Shown here: piece after piece, positions 46,934 through 58,700 of the stretch
Layout: each line of letters opens with the position of its first letter
Numbering within the stretch: the first letter of the stretch is position 1
Source: Ciona intestinalis
Taxonomy: Eukaryota; Chordata; Ascidiacea; Phlebobranchia; Cionidae
Direction: 5' to 3'
Assembly (NCBI RefSeq): GCF_000224145.3
Contig: NC_020166.2
Span: forward strand, 7,712,050-7,776,049
DNA length: 64,000 nucleotides
Program-made: the position numbers and the translations under genes
Notes under the pieces: model-generated
Databases searched by the model: none
What the model was told of the DNA's origin: nothing
What the model saw: only the letters and a program-made list of their open reading frames with translations

Positions 46934-46974
46934 TTGATTTTGTGTCCCGTCTTCCCCCACTTTAATATACATCG
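46934..46974 (+). mobile_element. MITE right-end fragment
   Basis: 'tgtcccgtcttcccccacttta' only. Confidence 0.6.
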
Positions 46975-46997
46975 GGAACCCGTTAGTGACCCAGTAA

Positions 46998-47355
46998 TCG
47001 GTGCAATATAGCAAAGTGGTTAGCGCGGCTGTTACCCTTTAACGCAGATGTAACTCTACCCAATGGTAAAGAGTTCGAGGCTCTCCGCTGCTACCATTGT
47101 GGGCGTAATTGTCTTTGGACAACCTTTTAACGACAATTGCCCGAACGCGGCGATCACAAATGGGTTATTGTTCAAATGTTCAAATTAACAGCCAAACGTA
47201 AAAAAATGAAAATAAAACAAACAATATAATCACCCACAAAGTAATATATAGGCTATACTTGGTAACTCGTAAGCTGGCACGAGGTGAATGAAACAGAACA
47301 CTCGTGATTAGACTGTTTTCCCGCCAACCGAGGATAATTCATTCCATTGGTAGCT
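46998..47355 (+). mobile_element. Full-length tRNA-derived SINE (reference copy)
   Basis: Head with A box 'aaagtggttagcgcgg' and B box 'agagttcgaggctctc', about 50 bases apart as in a tRNA gene. Then 'gtctttggacaaccttttaacg', 'aacaaacaatataatcaccc' and a 3' half 'gtaagctggcacgaggtga...gaacactcgtg'. Other copies end in 'aagttacattcattcattc'. Confidence 0.85.
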
Positions 47356-47435
47356 TTTGGCTTCATTTACGTTGGCGTTGCAGGTATAAACATGTGCGTA
47401 CATATGGTAATAGTCTCGCAATAATTGTTACGTCG

Positions 47436-47505
47436 GGCTAGGATCGAACTCGGGCTATAATCTGTTCCTAGCATGCGCTCGAGCGGTTAGGCCAGCATTT
47501 CCAGT
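47436..47505 (-). mobile_element. tRNA-like sequence, probably another SINE head
   Basis: On the minus strand 'cccgagttcgatcctagccc' gives a good B box and 'tggcctaaccgctcgagcgc' a possible A box. The acceptor stem does not pair, so I do not call a tRNA. Confidence 0.45.
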
Positions 47506-47829
47506 CATATACGATTTGGAACTTGGGAGTACACGTATTGGTGAATTAAAGTGTGGGCGCATTGAAGGCACTACTTTTATACCTGGTTATCATTTATCGC
47601 ATTTAAAACAATATTTTTAGTTAAACATCATAAGTTTAATACTAATTTATAACATTACCAAATTACTACGTGATTTTTGTCCAAACTCACAAAAAAATTA
47701 AGCAAAGAGACGGTTAATTTACGTAAGTTTACAAGTCAACACATGGCGTAGGAGTTGTATAAAGCGTATTTACACATCGTTTTTTTACCAATTGTTCAGT
47801 CAACATACATCATAAGTCTTCATGAGTTG

Positions 47830-47990
47830 CATTTATAAATGTATTCTACCTACTGCTCACAGATAACGACTGAAAACCGATTTGTTGGTTACCGGTTTGT
47901 TTTTTAACCAGCTTAGTCGACCGTTGCAGTAATATGACTAATAATATCAGGCTACTTGTTTTAATACGTGCTTACTTATTATAGATTTAC
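47830..47990 (+). repeat. Second copy of the dispersed repeat at 14947-15110
   Basis: See 14947-15110. This copy lies about 520 bases before the kelch start codon. Confidence 0.65.
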
Positions 47991-48507
47991 TTCTTTGTAG
48001 TTTTTCATTGTTTTTCTATTCAGTTGACACTGGTTGACACCAATGACGGATATTGTAGTAGTTGTTACAACCTCCGTGTGCAAACTGTTTTCCCGCCAGA
48101 TTTCGTGTTACCAAGAAATGCATTACGGATTTTGCATATTTTGTGTAATTGAGTGCAAATTAGCTTTAGATTTTTAATGGGGTAAAACTTATGATCATTG
48201 GTTTTAGTCAATACAGATTACGCATTATCAAGAAAGCCAAGTACATATCACGTGGCTATCTTTTGTTAGTACTTAGTTGTTTCTTGTTAACGTAAATATA
48301 TTTCATTTACTTGCAACGTGCCAACACATTGGTAGGCCTTCAATTTAAAAATAATTCACTCCATTTTCATAAATTACCGAAATTGCCTATAATTATATTA
48401 AAAAAATCCAAGTTTTACCACTGTGTGAAATAAACTTTGTGTTACTGTCACAGGGAAATATTGTATATAGATACTCTTGCTTTAACTTAATATAAATTAA
48501 ATTTACC

Positions 48508-49815
48508 ATGGGGAATGAATCTTCTTCTCAAGGCCAGCAGTACGGCAAGAAAATAACAAACAATGTCGCAATTAAGTGGATAAAAAGCAGCAAGCAGTGC
48601 GTATTTGCTGCCAGAGAGGGCCAGGCATCGGCTGTTTTGGGAGGTAAGCTATACCTATTTGGAGGCGTGTTGCTAAATACTGGGAACCAGGATTCTGAGT
48701 CAAATGAATTGCTTGTTTTGGATGTTGAGAGTGGTGTTTGGGGTAAAGAGAAATGCACGGGTGAATTACCAAGCCAAAGGTCTGGTGCAACTATGGTTGC
48801 AGTTGGTAAAAAGCTTTATTTGTTTGGAGGTTTAAGTCAGTTTACCGGCTGGATGGATGATTTTTATTTCTATGACGTGGAAACTAAAGTTTGGACACAG
48901 ATTACTGCAAAAAATGGACCCTCGCCCAGAGATAAACTATCTGCTGCTGTTTTTGAGTCGAAAATATATTTTTTCGGTGGTTTTGGACCGGCAGGTGAGG
49001 ACGAAGTTTCAGCTGAAGATGTTCTTCCAATTGATGATGATGGTGATGATGAATATGAAGACATAGATGAGCTACACGAGGTTCGGAACTTTCAAGATGC
49101 CGCAAACTTCACTTGGTCCGACCAGCTGTTCATTTTCGATACAGTTACCGAAAAATGGGAGTTAAAAATACCTGAGAACGTGGAAAAACTTCCGAGTGCA
49201 CGTGCAGCGCACACAGTAACACCTGTTGTAGGGTCTGGTGGCCAGAAATCGCTGTTTGTGTTTGGAGGAAAAGACAGCAAGTCTCGGCAGAATGATTTAT
49301 GGAGGTATATTGTGGAGCAAAACAAGTGGGAATGCTGCCACACATTCGGACGACAACCCCAACCAAGGTCATTCCATGCTGCGACTGCTGTAGGGAAAAG
49401 ATTAATAATCCATGGTGGGCGAGGGATCAGCGATCAGCACTTAGGCGACTTTAATATCTTTGACACAGAAACCATGCAGTGGCTGCAACCCGATGTGAGT
49501 TGTGTGTCTGAAGCTGGAGACTCAATTACCCCGCCCCCGGAAGTTGGTCTTCATACACTCTGTTCATTGAATAATGCTGTTGTGCTTTATGGAGGAACTT
49601 CCAATCTAGATCCAGCTACAGGGACCTGCACTCAGTTTTACAATGATGTTTATCTATTGAAATTTAAAGATGTTTTGACAGGACAAGCAACGAGTGAAGA
49701 AGAAAAAGAAAATAATAAAGAGCAGGAACAAAATGTTCCCAGCTTTTTAAACTTAAAACAAGTTAACCCAACAGACTCTAAACCAGAAGTAACTTCTTCA
49801 CCAGAAACCTCTTAG
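48508..49815 (+). CDS. Kelch-repeat protein, intronless, N-myristoylation signal
   Basis: 435 residues in one exon, with a good start context (accATGg). Kelch blades are seen as six GG-motif strands: YLFGG (about 49-53), YLFGG (about 110), YFFGG (about 155), FVFGG (about 253), IIHGG (about 299), VLYGG (about 360). Each is followed some 20-30 residues on by a W in a 'D..t..W' strand. A six-bladed propeller is likely. A strongly acidic loop (DDDGDDEYEDIDE) breaks the third blade, and the C-terminal 50 residues are charged and disordered. The start MGNESSS fits the N-myristoyl transferase rule (Gly2, Ser6), implying membrane attachment. No BTB or other partner domain is present. I do not recognise the orthologue. 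The lack of introns among intron-rich neighbours suggests an old retrocopy or ancient intron loss. Confidence 0.9.
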   Translation: MGNESSSQGQQYGKKITNNVAIKWIKSSKQCVFAAREGQASAVLGGKLYLFGGVLLNTGNQDSESNELLVLDVESGVWGKEKCTGELPSQRSGATMVAVGKKLYLFGGLSQFTGWMDDFYFYDVETKVWTQITAKNGPSPRDKLSAAVFESKIYFFGGFGPAGEDEVSAEDVLPIDDDGDDEYEDIDELHEVRNFQDAANFTWSDQLFIFDTVTEKWELKIPENVEKLPSARAAHTVTPVVGSGGQKSLFVFGGKDSKSRQNDLWRYIVEQNKWECCHTFGRQPQPRSFHAATAVGKRLIIHGGRGISDQHLGDFNIFDTETMQWLQPDVSCVSEAGDSITPPPEVGLHTLCSLNNAVVLYGGTSNLDPATGTCTQFYNDVYLLKFKDVLTGQATSEEEKENNKEQEQNVPSFLNLKQVNPTDSKPEVTSSPETS

Positions 49816-50700
49816 CTTTTTTAGTTAATTTCTATTGTTAATAGATTTTTTCATACAAGAACAAACATATTTTAAAAGTGCAGTTTGTCAAATTTGTGTT
49901 TTCTAACTGACTAAATTAGAACTCTTCCTTAATATAAGATGCTATTTTTAATGTGCTTTTTTTCTGTTTTCTTTAAACTAATTGTGTGTAAAACCTATAT
50001 AAGCACTGGGCTTCATTTTTAACTTACTGGGATACTTTCAAGTTCTTTTTCAAATTAATTTGGAAAGGCTAGACCAGTGCTCTTCAACCGGTGTGCACGT
50101 ATATGCCAGAAGTGCATCAGTACAAAAAGGTATACAAGGGTGAATCACAAACTTCAACAATTTTCAGAAATAATATACAGTTTTGAACATTTTTAACAAA
50201 TTTCGCCACTTTCCTACAGTTTTTTTTATTTAAATTCTATATTTGCATCACTGGGAATTAAGAAACGTCATTAGTTTTACGTTAAAGCAATCAGCGGTGC
50301 AAGAGTTTGTCGAAACAACTTTATGGGTTAACCCAAAAAAGGTTGAAGAGCACTGAGCTAGACTTTTGATAGCCTATAGCATATTGTGAACTTTCAACTT
50401 GTATTTTCTAATTTCTTTTGTACATAACAGCATAGCATTCAGTTTTATAGGAATTCTGGAAGAAGTGTCTAAGCGTCTTTAGACAAAGGTTTGAAAATTG
50501 TCTTTTCTAGCTTTGCGTGATTAAATATCATTCTAACAAATATACAAAAATTCAGCAATGCGGCAGGTATGAAACAGAACGCCTATTTCATAACTTATAA
50601 ATACAGCTGTCTTGCTACATGTAATTATGTATATATTATTAACAATAAATAAATGTTAAATAAAAATTCATTTTTGCAAGATAAAAATAAACTTGTCATT
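49816..50700. other. Spacer between kelch and NSMCE4 genes
   Basis: 3' UTR of the kelch gene and spacer. A SINE tail piece lies at about 50555-50625 (ggtatgaaacagaacgcc). 'gttgaagagcac' near 50341 and its complement 'gtgctcttcaac' near 50078 frame an inverted repeat of about 270 bases. Confidence 0.5.
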
Positions 50701-50745
50701 TTTAAAGGTTGTAAAGAAGTCAATTTTGAAAAAATTAAACTAAAA

Positions 50746-53700
50746 ATGGATGATCAAACCTCAGATGATGAAGGGATGAGTTACGACGATGCGTCGGTGT
50801 TGTCGGTACCTGTTGAAGACTCTCCCCAATCAAGGTACAGACAAGTGGCCTATTTATTAAAGCAGTTAGTACATAAGGAACCCTTTTTAACTGGTGCTTA
50901 AACTTTTTATTCATTGTGTTTTAACAATTATGTTTTGCTGTTGATCCCCTTTTTTGTTGTTTTAATACTTTGATTTTTATTATCTTTTTCCAAAGTTAAA
51001 CAACAAATTATGTCATATGTATATATATTTTTATAGCAATGATTGTTAACCTTTTACCTCTTAATGGTAGGGGATGGGACTTTTTATGATATTATATATA
51101 GTTGAGCCTGGGGGGCTATGTTAAGCACACCTTTCAACATGTTGGTATAAGTTGGCCCATTAACTCTAACACCCATGCTGCTACCACATGGAGCTTACTG
51201 AATATTTAAACCTGCTTTATAAAAGTAGGCTACAAGGGCTCTAAGCCTTAGGTCTATTTCTTAATCTAAAATTTCGTTCTCAAAAACGTGTAGGTTTTAC
51301 AAAAGAAAATGTGTAGAAAATTTTGGAAAAAAGTGTACAGAGTTTTTGTATAAAAAAAGGGCTTCAATATTTTTGTTTTCTGATTCATAACTGTTTGATA
51401 ATTATTCATACTAATTTGTTAAGCTTTATAATGTTATAAATTACCAAAGTTGAAACAAACTTGTATCCTCTTTTGTAAACAGGGCCAGGCAGTTACAACT
51501 GCGGCAAAATTATCGAAAATTGATTGACGAGACACAACTAAACAAAGAAGAACTTGTGAAACCTGACAGCAATGGATTGATGGAGAATATTGCAAAAGCT
51601 CACCAGCTATTTAAAGACGGTTAGAAGAACTTAAAAATAGGTTTCATTTCTGGATTAACATTACAAAAAAACAATATATATATATATATATATATAATAA
51701 AGTTACATTACAAAATTGATCATCAAAAACAATTATAAAATTTTTTTTAATGATGAAATTGCTAGCCATAACCTTCTTTTAATGTTTAACTATGCCCTAT
51801 TAAAGATAGCATGTGTAATGTAACTAAGATTTTGGTTTAACACAGTCATAAAAAATCTCATAAAAGCTGACCTTGTAAACTTAATGCCCTTAGAGATGTT
51901 GGCTTCTTTATATGACTACTTAGCCCCTAGCAAAAAAGGAGAAGACTTATTTTATAGACCTGCTTGACAAATAAATTATTTATCGACAAATAATGTATGT
52001 ATGAACGTCCCAGTATTAAACAAAGTTTTAAATAATTTCGCAGGAAGCTGATTGTTTTGCGTTTGTAAAGCAATGCAAAAATATGTGACATCTCTCTTTT
52101 TTTTAATTTCCTCACTAATAATATTGCCAAAAACACCTTAAACAATTTTATGCCAAATATATATTTGTGGTAATGAGCAAAATTAAGCTTAAATCCCAGG
52201 TCCTCAAGGACCCCACCCATACAGAATAGAATGGCAAATATTCAAGTCATGCCATTATATTCTGTATGGGTGAAGTCCGTGAGGACCTGGGATTTAGGCC
52301 AGACTTGGCCCATTACCCCATCAAGCCATGCCATACTTTGTAAATAAGTTTTTAAACATTAAATTATCAGTGGTATTTTATCTTTTATATTTATATAGTC
52401 AATGAAACGAGGGGAGCCGCTCTGGATTCAAAGTTTATGACCCTTGCTGTAACTCTTGGAGCTCAGAAAACCAATTTACTTCAAACTGATTTGGTGGCGT
52501 TTCAACCGGATGAATTTATAGCTAAACTGGTTGGTGATTTTTATTACAATGAATTATACAAAAAAATATATAATAAAAATTAAATGGTTGAATTTTTTTT
52601 ACTAATTCGGCGCTTCTGTTATTTTTTGCTAATTTGGAAGTTTTGAATTGATCATGCTAGCAGTTAAAGTGTTTAATTCATGTGGATTGTTGTGGTTACA
52701 AAGAGTCGCATATGCATAACGCAGAAGTGTAAAACATTTATCTCTGTTGCTGGGTGTTTAACAATTTGAAACAAGAAGCCCAAGTATAATATATAAGCTA
52801 ATCATAAGGTTCCTATGTTCGACAACTATAAATATTTAAATAACTGAATTTTGTATATGAGTATTGAATGCAGTCAAAATTCAGTTATAAATAAAATGTG
52901 TGAGTAATATGTAATAGTATAAACAAAAACGTAAATATTAAATAAACTCCAGGTAACTTGCATGGGGGGAACAGTTTCTGAAGATAAAGATGAAATTGAT
53001 ATTCCTGAAAATGGCTGGAATGTTCTTGGTCAGAAAACAGCAACTTATTTTACAAGTTTAACACCTGCTCTACACCCACTGTGAGTGAATACTATATTAA
53101 TTTAAGTAGGCCTCAACTTTTTTATTGACAACCAAAGTATTAAAAAGACAACGTTTGTAAGCAATAAATGTTGGGAGTATGTGATCTTGGGAAAGTGAAC
53201 GGCAATTGCTGCAAACCTGCAAACGTGTTCACTGATGGTTTGTTTTCTGTATGGTTGACAATTTAGACAACCCATCAGAGACCACTGGGTTGGAGCATTT
53301 GCCGTTCAGTGTCTTGCCCAAAGACACAAAAGTGAAACATCACAATGGTAGCAGCGACAAGCTTTTAACCTGTAAACTTTGGGTTAGAGTCAGGTGCACT
53401 TACCACCATGCTACTTCGCTGGACTATATAAAAGTTAAATTAAATCTAATTATCAGGTTGGGTGCATTTGAAGCAATAGAAACTGGAAAAACAAACCGAC
53501 AAGCTACACAAAGAAACAAGCAAAAAGAAACCTCAACCAAAGTTCAACTTCCAAAGGAACTTACTAATTACAAAGATGATAAAAAAGAAGCTACTCCAGA
53601 GGAAATAGAGCGTGTGCTACATATTATTAATACTTTTTATAAAGATGACCGTAAGTTGCTCAACTTATTAAACAACCTGATACTAACTGTTAGGAATGTG

Positions 53701-55035
53701 TTGAAGTTGTAAAAGCTTGGCCTGTGCGCAGAGCCAAAACTTATGGCGTCATCAAGGAGAAATGCGTACGATAATAAGTTACTGTTTAGTCGAAAAGCAG
53801 AGCTAATCTTACAGAACGTGTAGTTTGCCTGTTGCAGCAGTTTTGTTGTTTCAATATAAAAATGCAGAGTTTTAAGTTTGGGTGCTCGACACATTCTTAC
53901 TAATTGTTGATTTTTATTATTCTGGGTGAAGTTCTGCCGCATGACACGCCATGGAACCTGAGATTTAGGCTAATTATCAGTATCACGACACCCTGGGTGC
54001 TACAACCTATTAGTTAGCAATGTCCGATAAATGTGCCTAATTCAATAAATCTGTGCATTTTATGTTTTTTTTTGATCAATTTAATTCAACGAAATCAATT
54101 TTATAATGCGTATTATATCAACAGCATCTCCTATCGACTATTTTGAACTGGTTGTCAACCCTGAATCATACGGACATACCATTGAAAACATTTTCCATCT
54201 TGCTTTCCTTGTAAAAGATGGGTTAGTGAAAATATTTCTGAACGAAAACGGCCTTCCTGTTGTAGAACCTGTGAATGTTCGCCCCGATGATATATCGCCA
54301 AGAAAAAAAGGAAAGAAGGCAAAAAAAGCGAACAACCAGGTTTTGATTTTTGCTACGTATTTAAAAACACTTGGTCCCGACTGTTAATTTCGTTGCAATA
54401 ATCAACTTCATAAGCACTAGATCAGGGTCAGATTTACAGAACTTACAAAATCAATGAGGTTTTAAATATGTTCTTTAACAGTATAAAAGTCGTTTCAATC
54501 ATTTCAAAACAGTTTAAAAACTTAGTTTTAAGTTGAAAATCAGAATTGAGGCTTTACATATATTTCCGACAATTTAGGCAACATAATGCACTAGTGTGCT
54601 AACATAGTAGGTAAAGCTCTTTTGGCTTAATTACATGATGTGGCTCTATGCTAGTGTCATGTTTTTTAGGCAAGACAGTTAATGGTTACTAATGGTTTGT
54701 AGTAGTTTACAGTCATACAGAGAAAAAACAATCAGTCACAAAAATTATTCAGTATAAATTAAATATTTTCCTATAAAAATGTATTTTTACAGTTTTCAAA
54801 AATTATATTTCAATTTAATTTTAGTGCAATTTTATTAAAATTCTTTTAAAGAGTGCTTTTATTTACCTAATATTAGAATAACTTATAATTCCCCCATAGC
54901 AAGTTACAAGAACAATTTTCATTACTTTAATTTCAGGTCATTGTTTCACTTTCCATGGATGAGTGGTATGCAATAATAGATGCTTATCAACTAAAAGGGA
55001 AACAGCCATACATACCAACCCCTGGGAATTGCTAA
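50746..55035 (+). CDS. NSMCE4: NSMCE4 (Nse4), kleisin of the SMC5/6 complex, 7 exons
   Basis: Exons: 50746-50834, 51483-51619, 52399-52529, 52953-53080, 53457-53650, 54125-54339, 54937-55035; 330 residues, all phases closed. The N-terminal part matches Nse4/EID proteins: RQNYRKLIDETQLNKEEL and AHQLFKDVNETRGAALDSKFMTLA. The C-terminal winged-helix domain is clear: PIDYFELVVNPESYGHTIENIF, then HLAFLVKDGLVKIFL, LPVVEPV and the closing VIVSLSMDEWYAIIDAY. Nse4 bridges the SMC5 and SMC6 heads and works with Nse1/Nse3 in DNA repair and chromosome segregation in the nucleus. The start at 50746 (MDDQTSDDEG) is chosen for its acidic N terminus; an in-frame upstream codon at 50653 is less likely, being followed by an AG that may be a trans-splice acceptor (about 50709). 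Introns hold a SINE, a (TA)n run and an inverted repeat. Confidence 0.93.
51676..51698. repeat. (TA)n microsatellite, NSMCE4 intron 2
   Basis: About 11 TA units. Confidence 0.85.
52190..52320. repeat. Inverted pair of a short repeat, NSMCE4 intron 2
   Basis: 'aaatcccaggtcctcaagga' (minus) and 'tcctgtgaggacctgggatt'-like (plus, about 52275-52293) face each other around a 45-base spacer, each next to 'ttctgtatgggtgaagtcc' or its complement. The right arm goes on to 'ggcccattacccca'. Confidence 0.8.
53236..53426 (-). mobile_element. SINE, NSMCE4 intron 4
   Basis: 'tatggttgacaatttagaca', 'cagagaccactgggttggag', 'gtcttgcccaaagacacaaa', then the tRNA-like head reversed. It ends 30 bases before the exon 5 acceptor. 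Confidence 0.75.
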
Positions 55036-55731
55036 TAACATAATAATGGCATACACTGCTCTCACTGTGACCTTCTGATTCAGACACTCTTCAGTCGACT
55101 TAAACTTAATTGTTTTCAATTTTTTTTTGTATTTTAAATTACATTGCCTTTTTCTATTGTGTGCAGTTCGACGTACTTTCTCTTCTATGCTTGTCTTCTC
55201 TGCCAATTTAATAGCTGCTGGATCTTGTGTTATACGACTTTTACATCTCTATTTAATAAAGAAGGCTTTTCTCACTTTATCTCTGGACTTAATTTTTAAA
55301 TTTCTTACCGCAAATATATTTCTAAGACTATAAAGGTTTGCAGATTCTTTGATTAAGATTTTGTTTTGTAGTTTTTTGCAATTTTCCCAAAGGCTAAAAT
55401 ATCTTAATTTACGTAATCTGCTGTAAAAGACAACCTTTTCAAAATGTTACTGGATTTGAACTGCTTGTTTCTTAGGACAGCAAACCCCAAATCCTGTGTA
55501 TAGTAATTAATAGAATTTATTGTTGTAGCGGAGATCAACTGATTACTTATTAAAGTTAAACACAGTATGCAAAAATAATTAAAAACACTACAAGGCATAC
55601 TGTTACTACAAACAAAAATTGCAGAAAAAGATAGTACAGACCAAAGAACTCTGGTACAGACAGATTTGTCTTTGCAGCACTGAGATTATTTTCTGTATGC
55701 ACCATTCAGCATAAAGTCATTCTACATAGTT
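55036..55731. other. Tail-to-tail spacer between NSMCE4 and BHMT copy 1
   Basis: AT-rich 3' UTR sequence of both genes; I see no further gene. Confidence 0.5.
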
Positions 55732-58700
55732 TTAAAATCTGTTCACATGAGCTACTTTAACACATGGAGGATTGTAAGGCCTTCCACTTCCAGGTTTCAC
55801 TTTCATCCAGAATTCCATGTCTGACCCTAAAGAGTACAACATCGGAATGAATATAACTTATTTATTTTCACGTGGCAGGGCAACGACAGTCATTATAACA
55901 CGGGTGTTCATGCTAGCTTACAAGTTACTATGTGTGTTACTTCACCTTTGGTCAACTGATTAGTGACCACTGGGTAGCAGCAATTGCTTTTAAGTGTCTT
56001 ATCCAAGGACACATACGCTCACAATAGTAGAAGCAACGAGCCTTGAACTTAAATCAAGTTAACCCTATTACCTCTGGGTTACAGGCAGGCGCGCTAGCCA
56101 CTTTGATACAGCGCAATAAGACATTAATTTGAAAGTTGTCACAAAATTACAACCAAGTACTTTTTTTTAATCGTTGAAATGCAGGATCTATCAAGAAACC
56201 CACATGGTGGACACATATCTTGAACTGGAGGATTTCTGTTTCGTTCTGGTGCAAGCTGATAATGTAAATTGCGTATATTACATAATCATTGTCAATGAAA
56301 AATACCTAAAATACTCACTGCTTCTACAGCAGTGATTACCATACAAAGCAGTAAAGTACCACTGTAAAATTTGAATATTGTATTATCGTTGTCAATACCA
56401 AATAAATAAATTCTTATTTATATAGTATAAAAATACTGTATGTTGGCAGCACCAATTCATTTTACTGCAATTACTGCTGTAAAGCCCTATATATAGTTAT
56501 ACAAGTGATTATATTTTAAGCTTACACTTAGAAACATAATAATAACTTTGTTTGTTACTTCAATTACAGAAGAATTAAAAATATTTTAAACAACAACACA
56601 ACAGTTGTTAAATCACGGTTACATTTAAAAACATATTTACATTTAGTTAAGCGTGGTCGATACACCTAGCAGACAACGAGCCATTTATGTCTAATTATTA
56701 TCACATTAGTTTTCTAATAAAAACAAAAAAGTGAGTAAAGTCACAACCGGTACAATAGGGTAGTCAGCTTTGGTCATAATATATTGACATTTTATGGTAA
56801 ATTGTACCAATGTCCTCATTAGACAGGTCATATTACATACATATAATACATAAAAATAAACATCACAAAGCGCTTTACCTCCTGTGCAATAGCTCTAATA
56901 TGATGCGGTTCCATTCCACAACAACCTCCAATATAACGCGCCCCCAAGTTATAAGCTTCCCGTGCAAACTTATGAACCTCAAATCTGGTCACCTGGCGTG
57001 GATCTTGTGCTAAAACAACAATATTTGCAATAATTTTTTTTAAATTAGAAAAATCTGATTTTTTCTTAAGATTGTTTTAATGAGAAAAACTAGCATAAAA
57101 AATTAAATAAGAGATGTCAGACGTTAGTACCATAGTATGTATTAACTTATGGAAAAAACGTCAGTTCTAAATTGATAATTTTTTTGCAATATACACAGTA
57201 GCCATGCCAGGATAAACAAGTTAAATTTATTCATTATTTGTGTAAATTTCACTAAACAAGTTAATTCATTTATTAATTTGAGTAAATTTTACTGAACAAG
57301 GTAAATTCATTTATCCACTTGCGAAAATTTTACTTAGCAAGTTACATTCATTCATTAATTTGCGTAAATTTCACTAAACAAGTTACATTCATCAATTAAT
57401 TTGCAAAAATCTCACTAGACAAGTTACATTCATTCATTAATTTGCGTAAATTTCACTGAACAAGTTACATTCATTCATTAATTTGCGTAAATTTCACTAA
57501 ACAAGTTACATTCATCGATTAATTTGCGTAAATTTCACTAAACAAGTTACATTCATTCATTAATTTGCGTAAATTTCACTAAACAAGTTACATTCATTCA
57601 TTAATTTGCGTAAATTTCACTAAACAAGTTACATTCATCAATTAATTTGCGTAAATCTCACTAGACAAGTTACATTCATTCATTAATTTGCGTAAATTTC
57701 ACTAAACAAGTTACATTCATTCATTAATTTGCGTAAATTTCACTAAACAAGTTACATTCATCAATTAATTTGCGTAAATCTCACTAGACAAGTTACATTC
57801 ATTCATTAATTTGCGTAAATTTCACTAAACAAGTTACATTCATTCATTAATTTGCGTAAATTTCACTAAACAAGTTACATTCATCAATTAATTTGCGTAA
57901 ATTTTACTAAAAAAGTTACATTCATTAATTAATTTGCAGAAATCTCACTAAACAAGTTACATTACATTCATTATATGCGTAAATTTCACTAAAAATTTAA
58001 GAAACTTTATTACCCAAAGGATTTTCTGGAAGTCCGGAATAGCCATTTGTAGTATGTTCGACTTCTGGGCACATAAAGCCCAGAGGTTGACACATCAGTG
58101 GTGTAGTGATACCTTCAGCATCCAGAGCGTTTTTCATCCGTTTTAATGTTTTTAAAGTTGCATTTAAGTCAAACAAACAATTAAGACCTATAGAAAAGAT
58201 CAGTTAATGTACCAGAGTACCGGAGCAGATTTTATTTTCTCAATCATATGCTTAGATTTTGTTAAAAACTAAAAGAAAGCATAAACCGAAAAAAAAACTT
58301 GTTTTTTTTTCTAAAAAAATGTAAAAAACCAAACCATTTTGCTTAGCATTAACAGCTTACTTTTAGGTATATCCCAAAATCCAAGAAACCTAGCTACATG
58401 TGTTCTACTCCATTCTGTATAAAGAAGGTCATTTTGGATCTAGGATTCGGCCAGATCTGACCCATTACCCAAACGCCCAGAATGTTTTTTATATGTGCAA
58501 AAAGGATCGTGCTCCGCATACATGTTAAGCAACACCCCCAAAACGTTTCTTAAAACTTTGACTGATGGACCCCTTGCAATTATTTTAATATTTCCCAGCC
58601 CAATAAAAATTAAAGAATGCTATAAAAAAATATGCAAAAAATGCACTAATGAAAGGGGGAAAAATCTGATATAAACTATATAACATCTGCAGCTGGTAGC

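Noticed and set aside
47436-47505. A tRNA gene on the minus strand
   Set aside because: The B box is good but the acceptor and anticodon stems do not pair; it is more likely a SINE head.
57190-57995. Regular repeats suggesting a CRISPR-like array
   Set aside because: Units are contiguous with no unique spacers, in a eukaryotic intron; it is a minisatellite.
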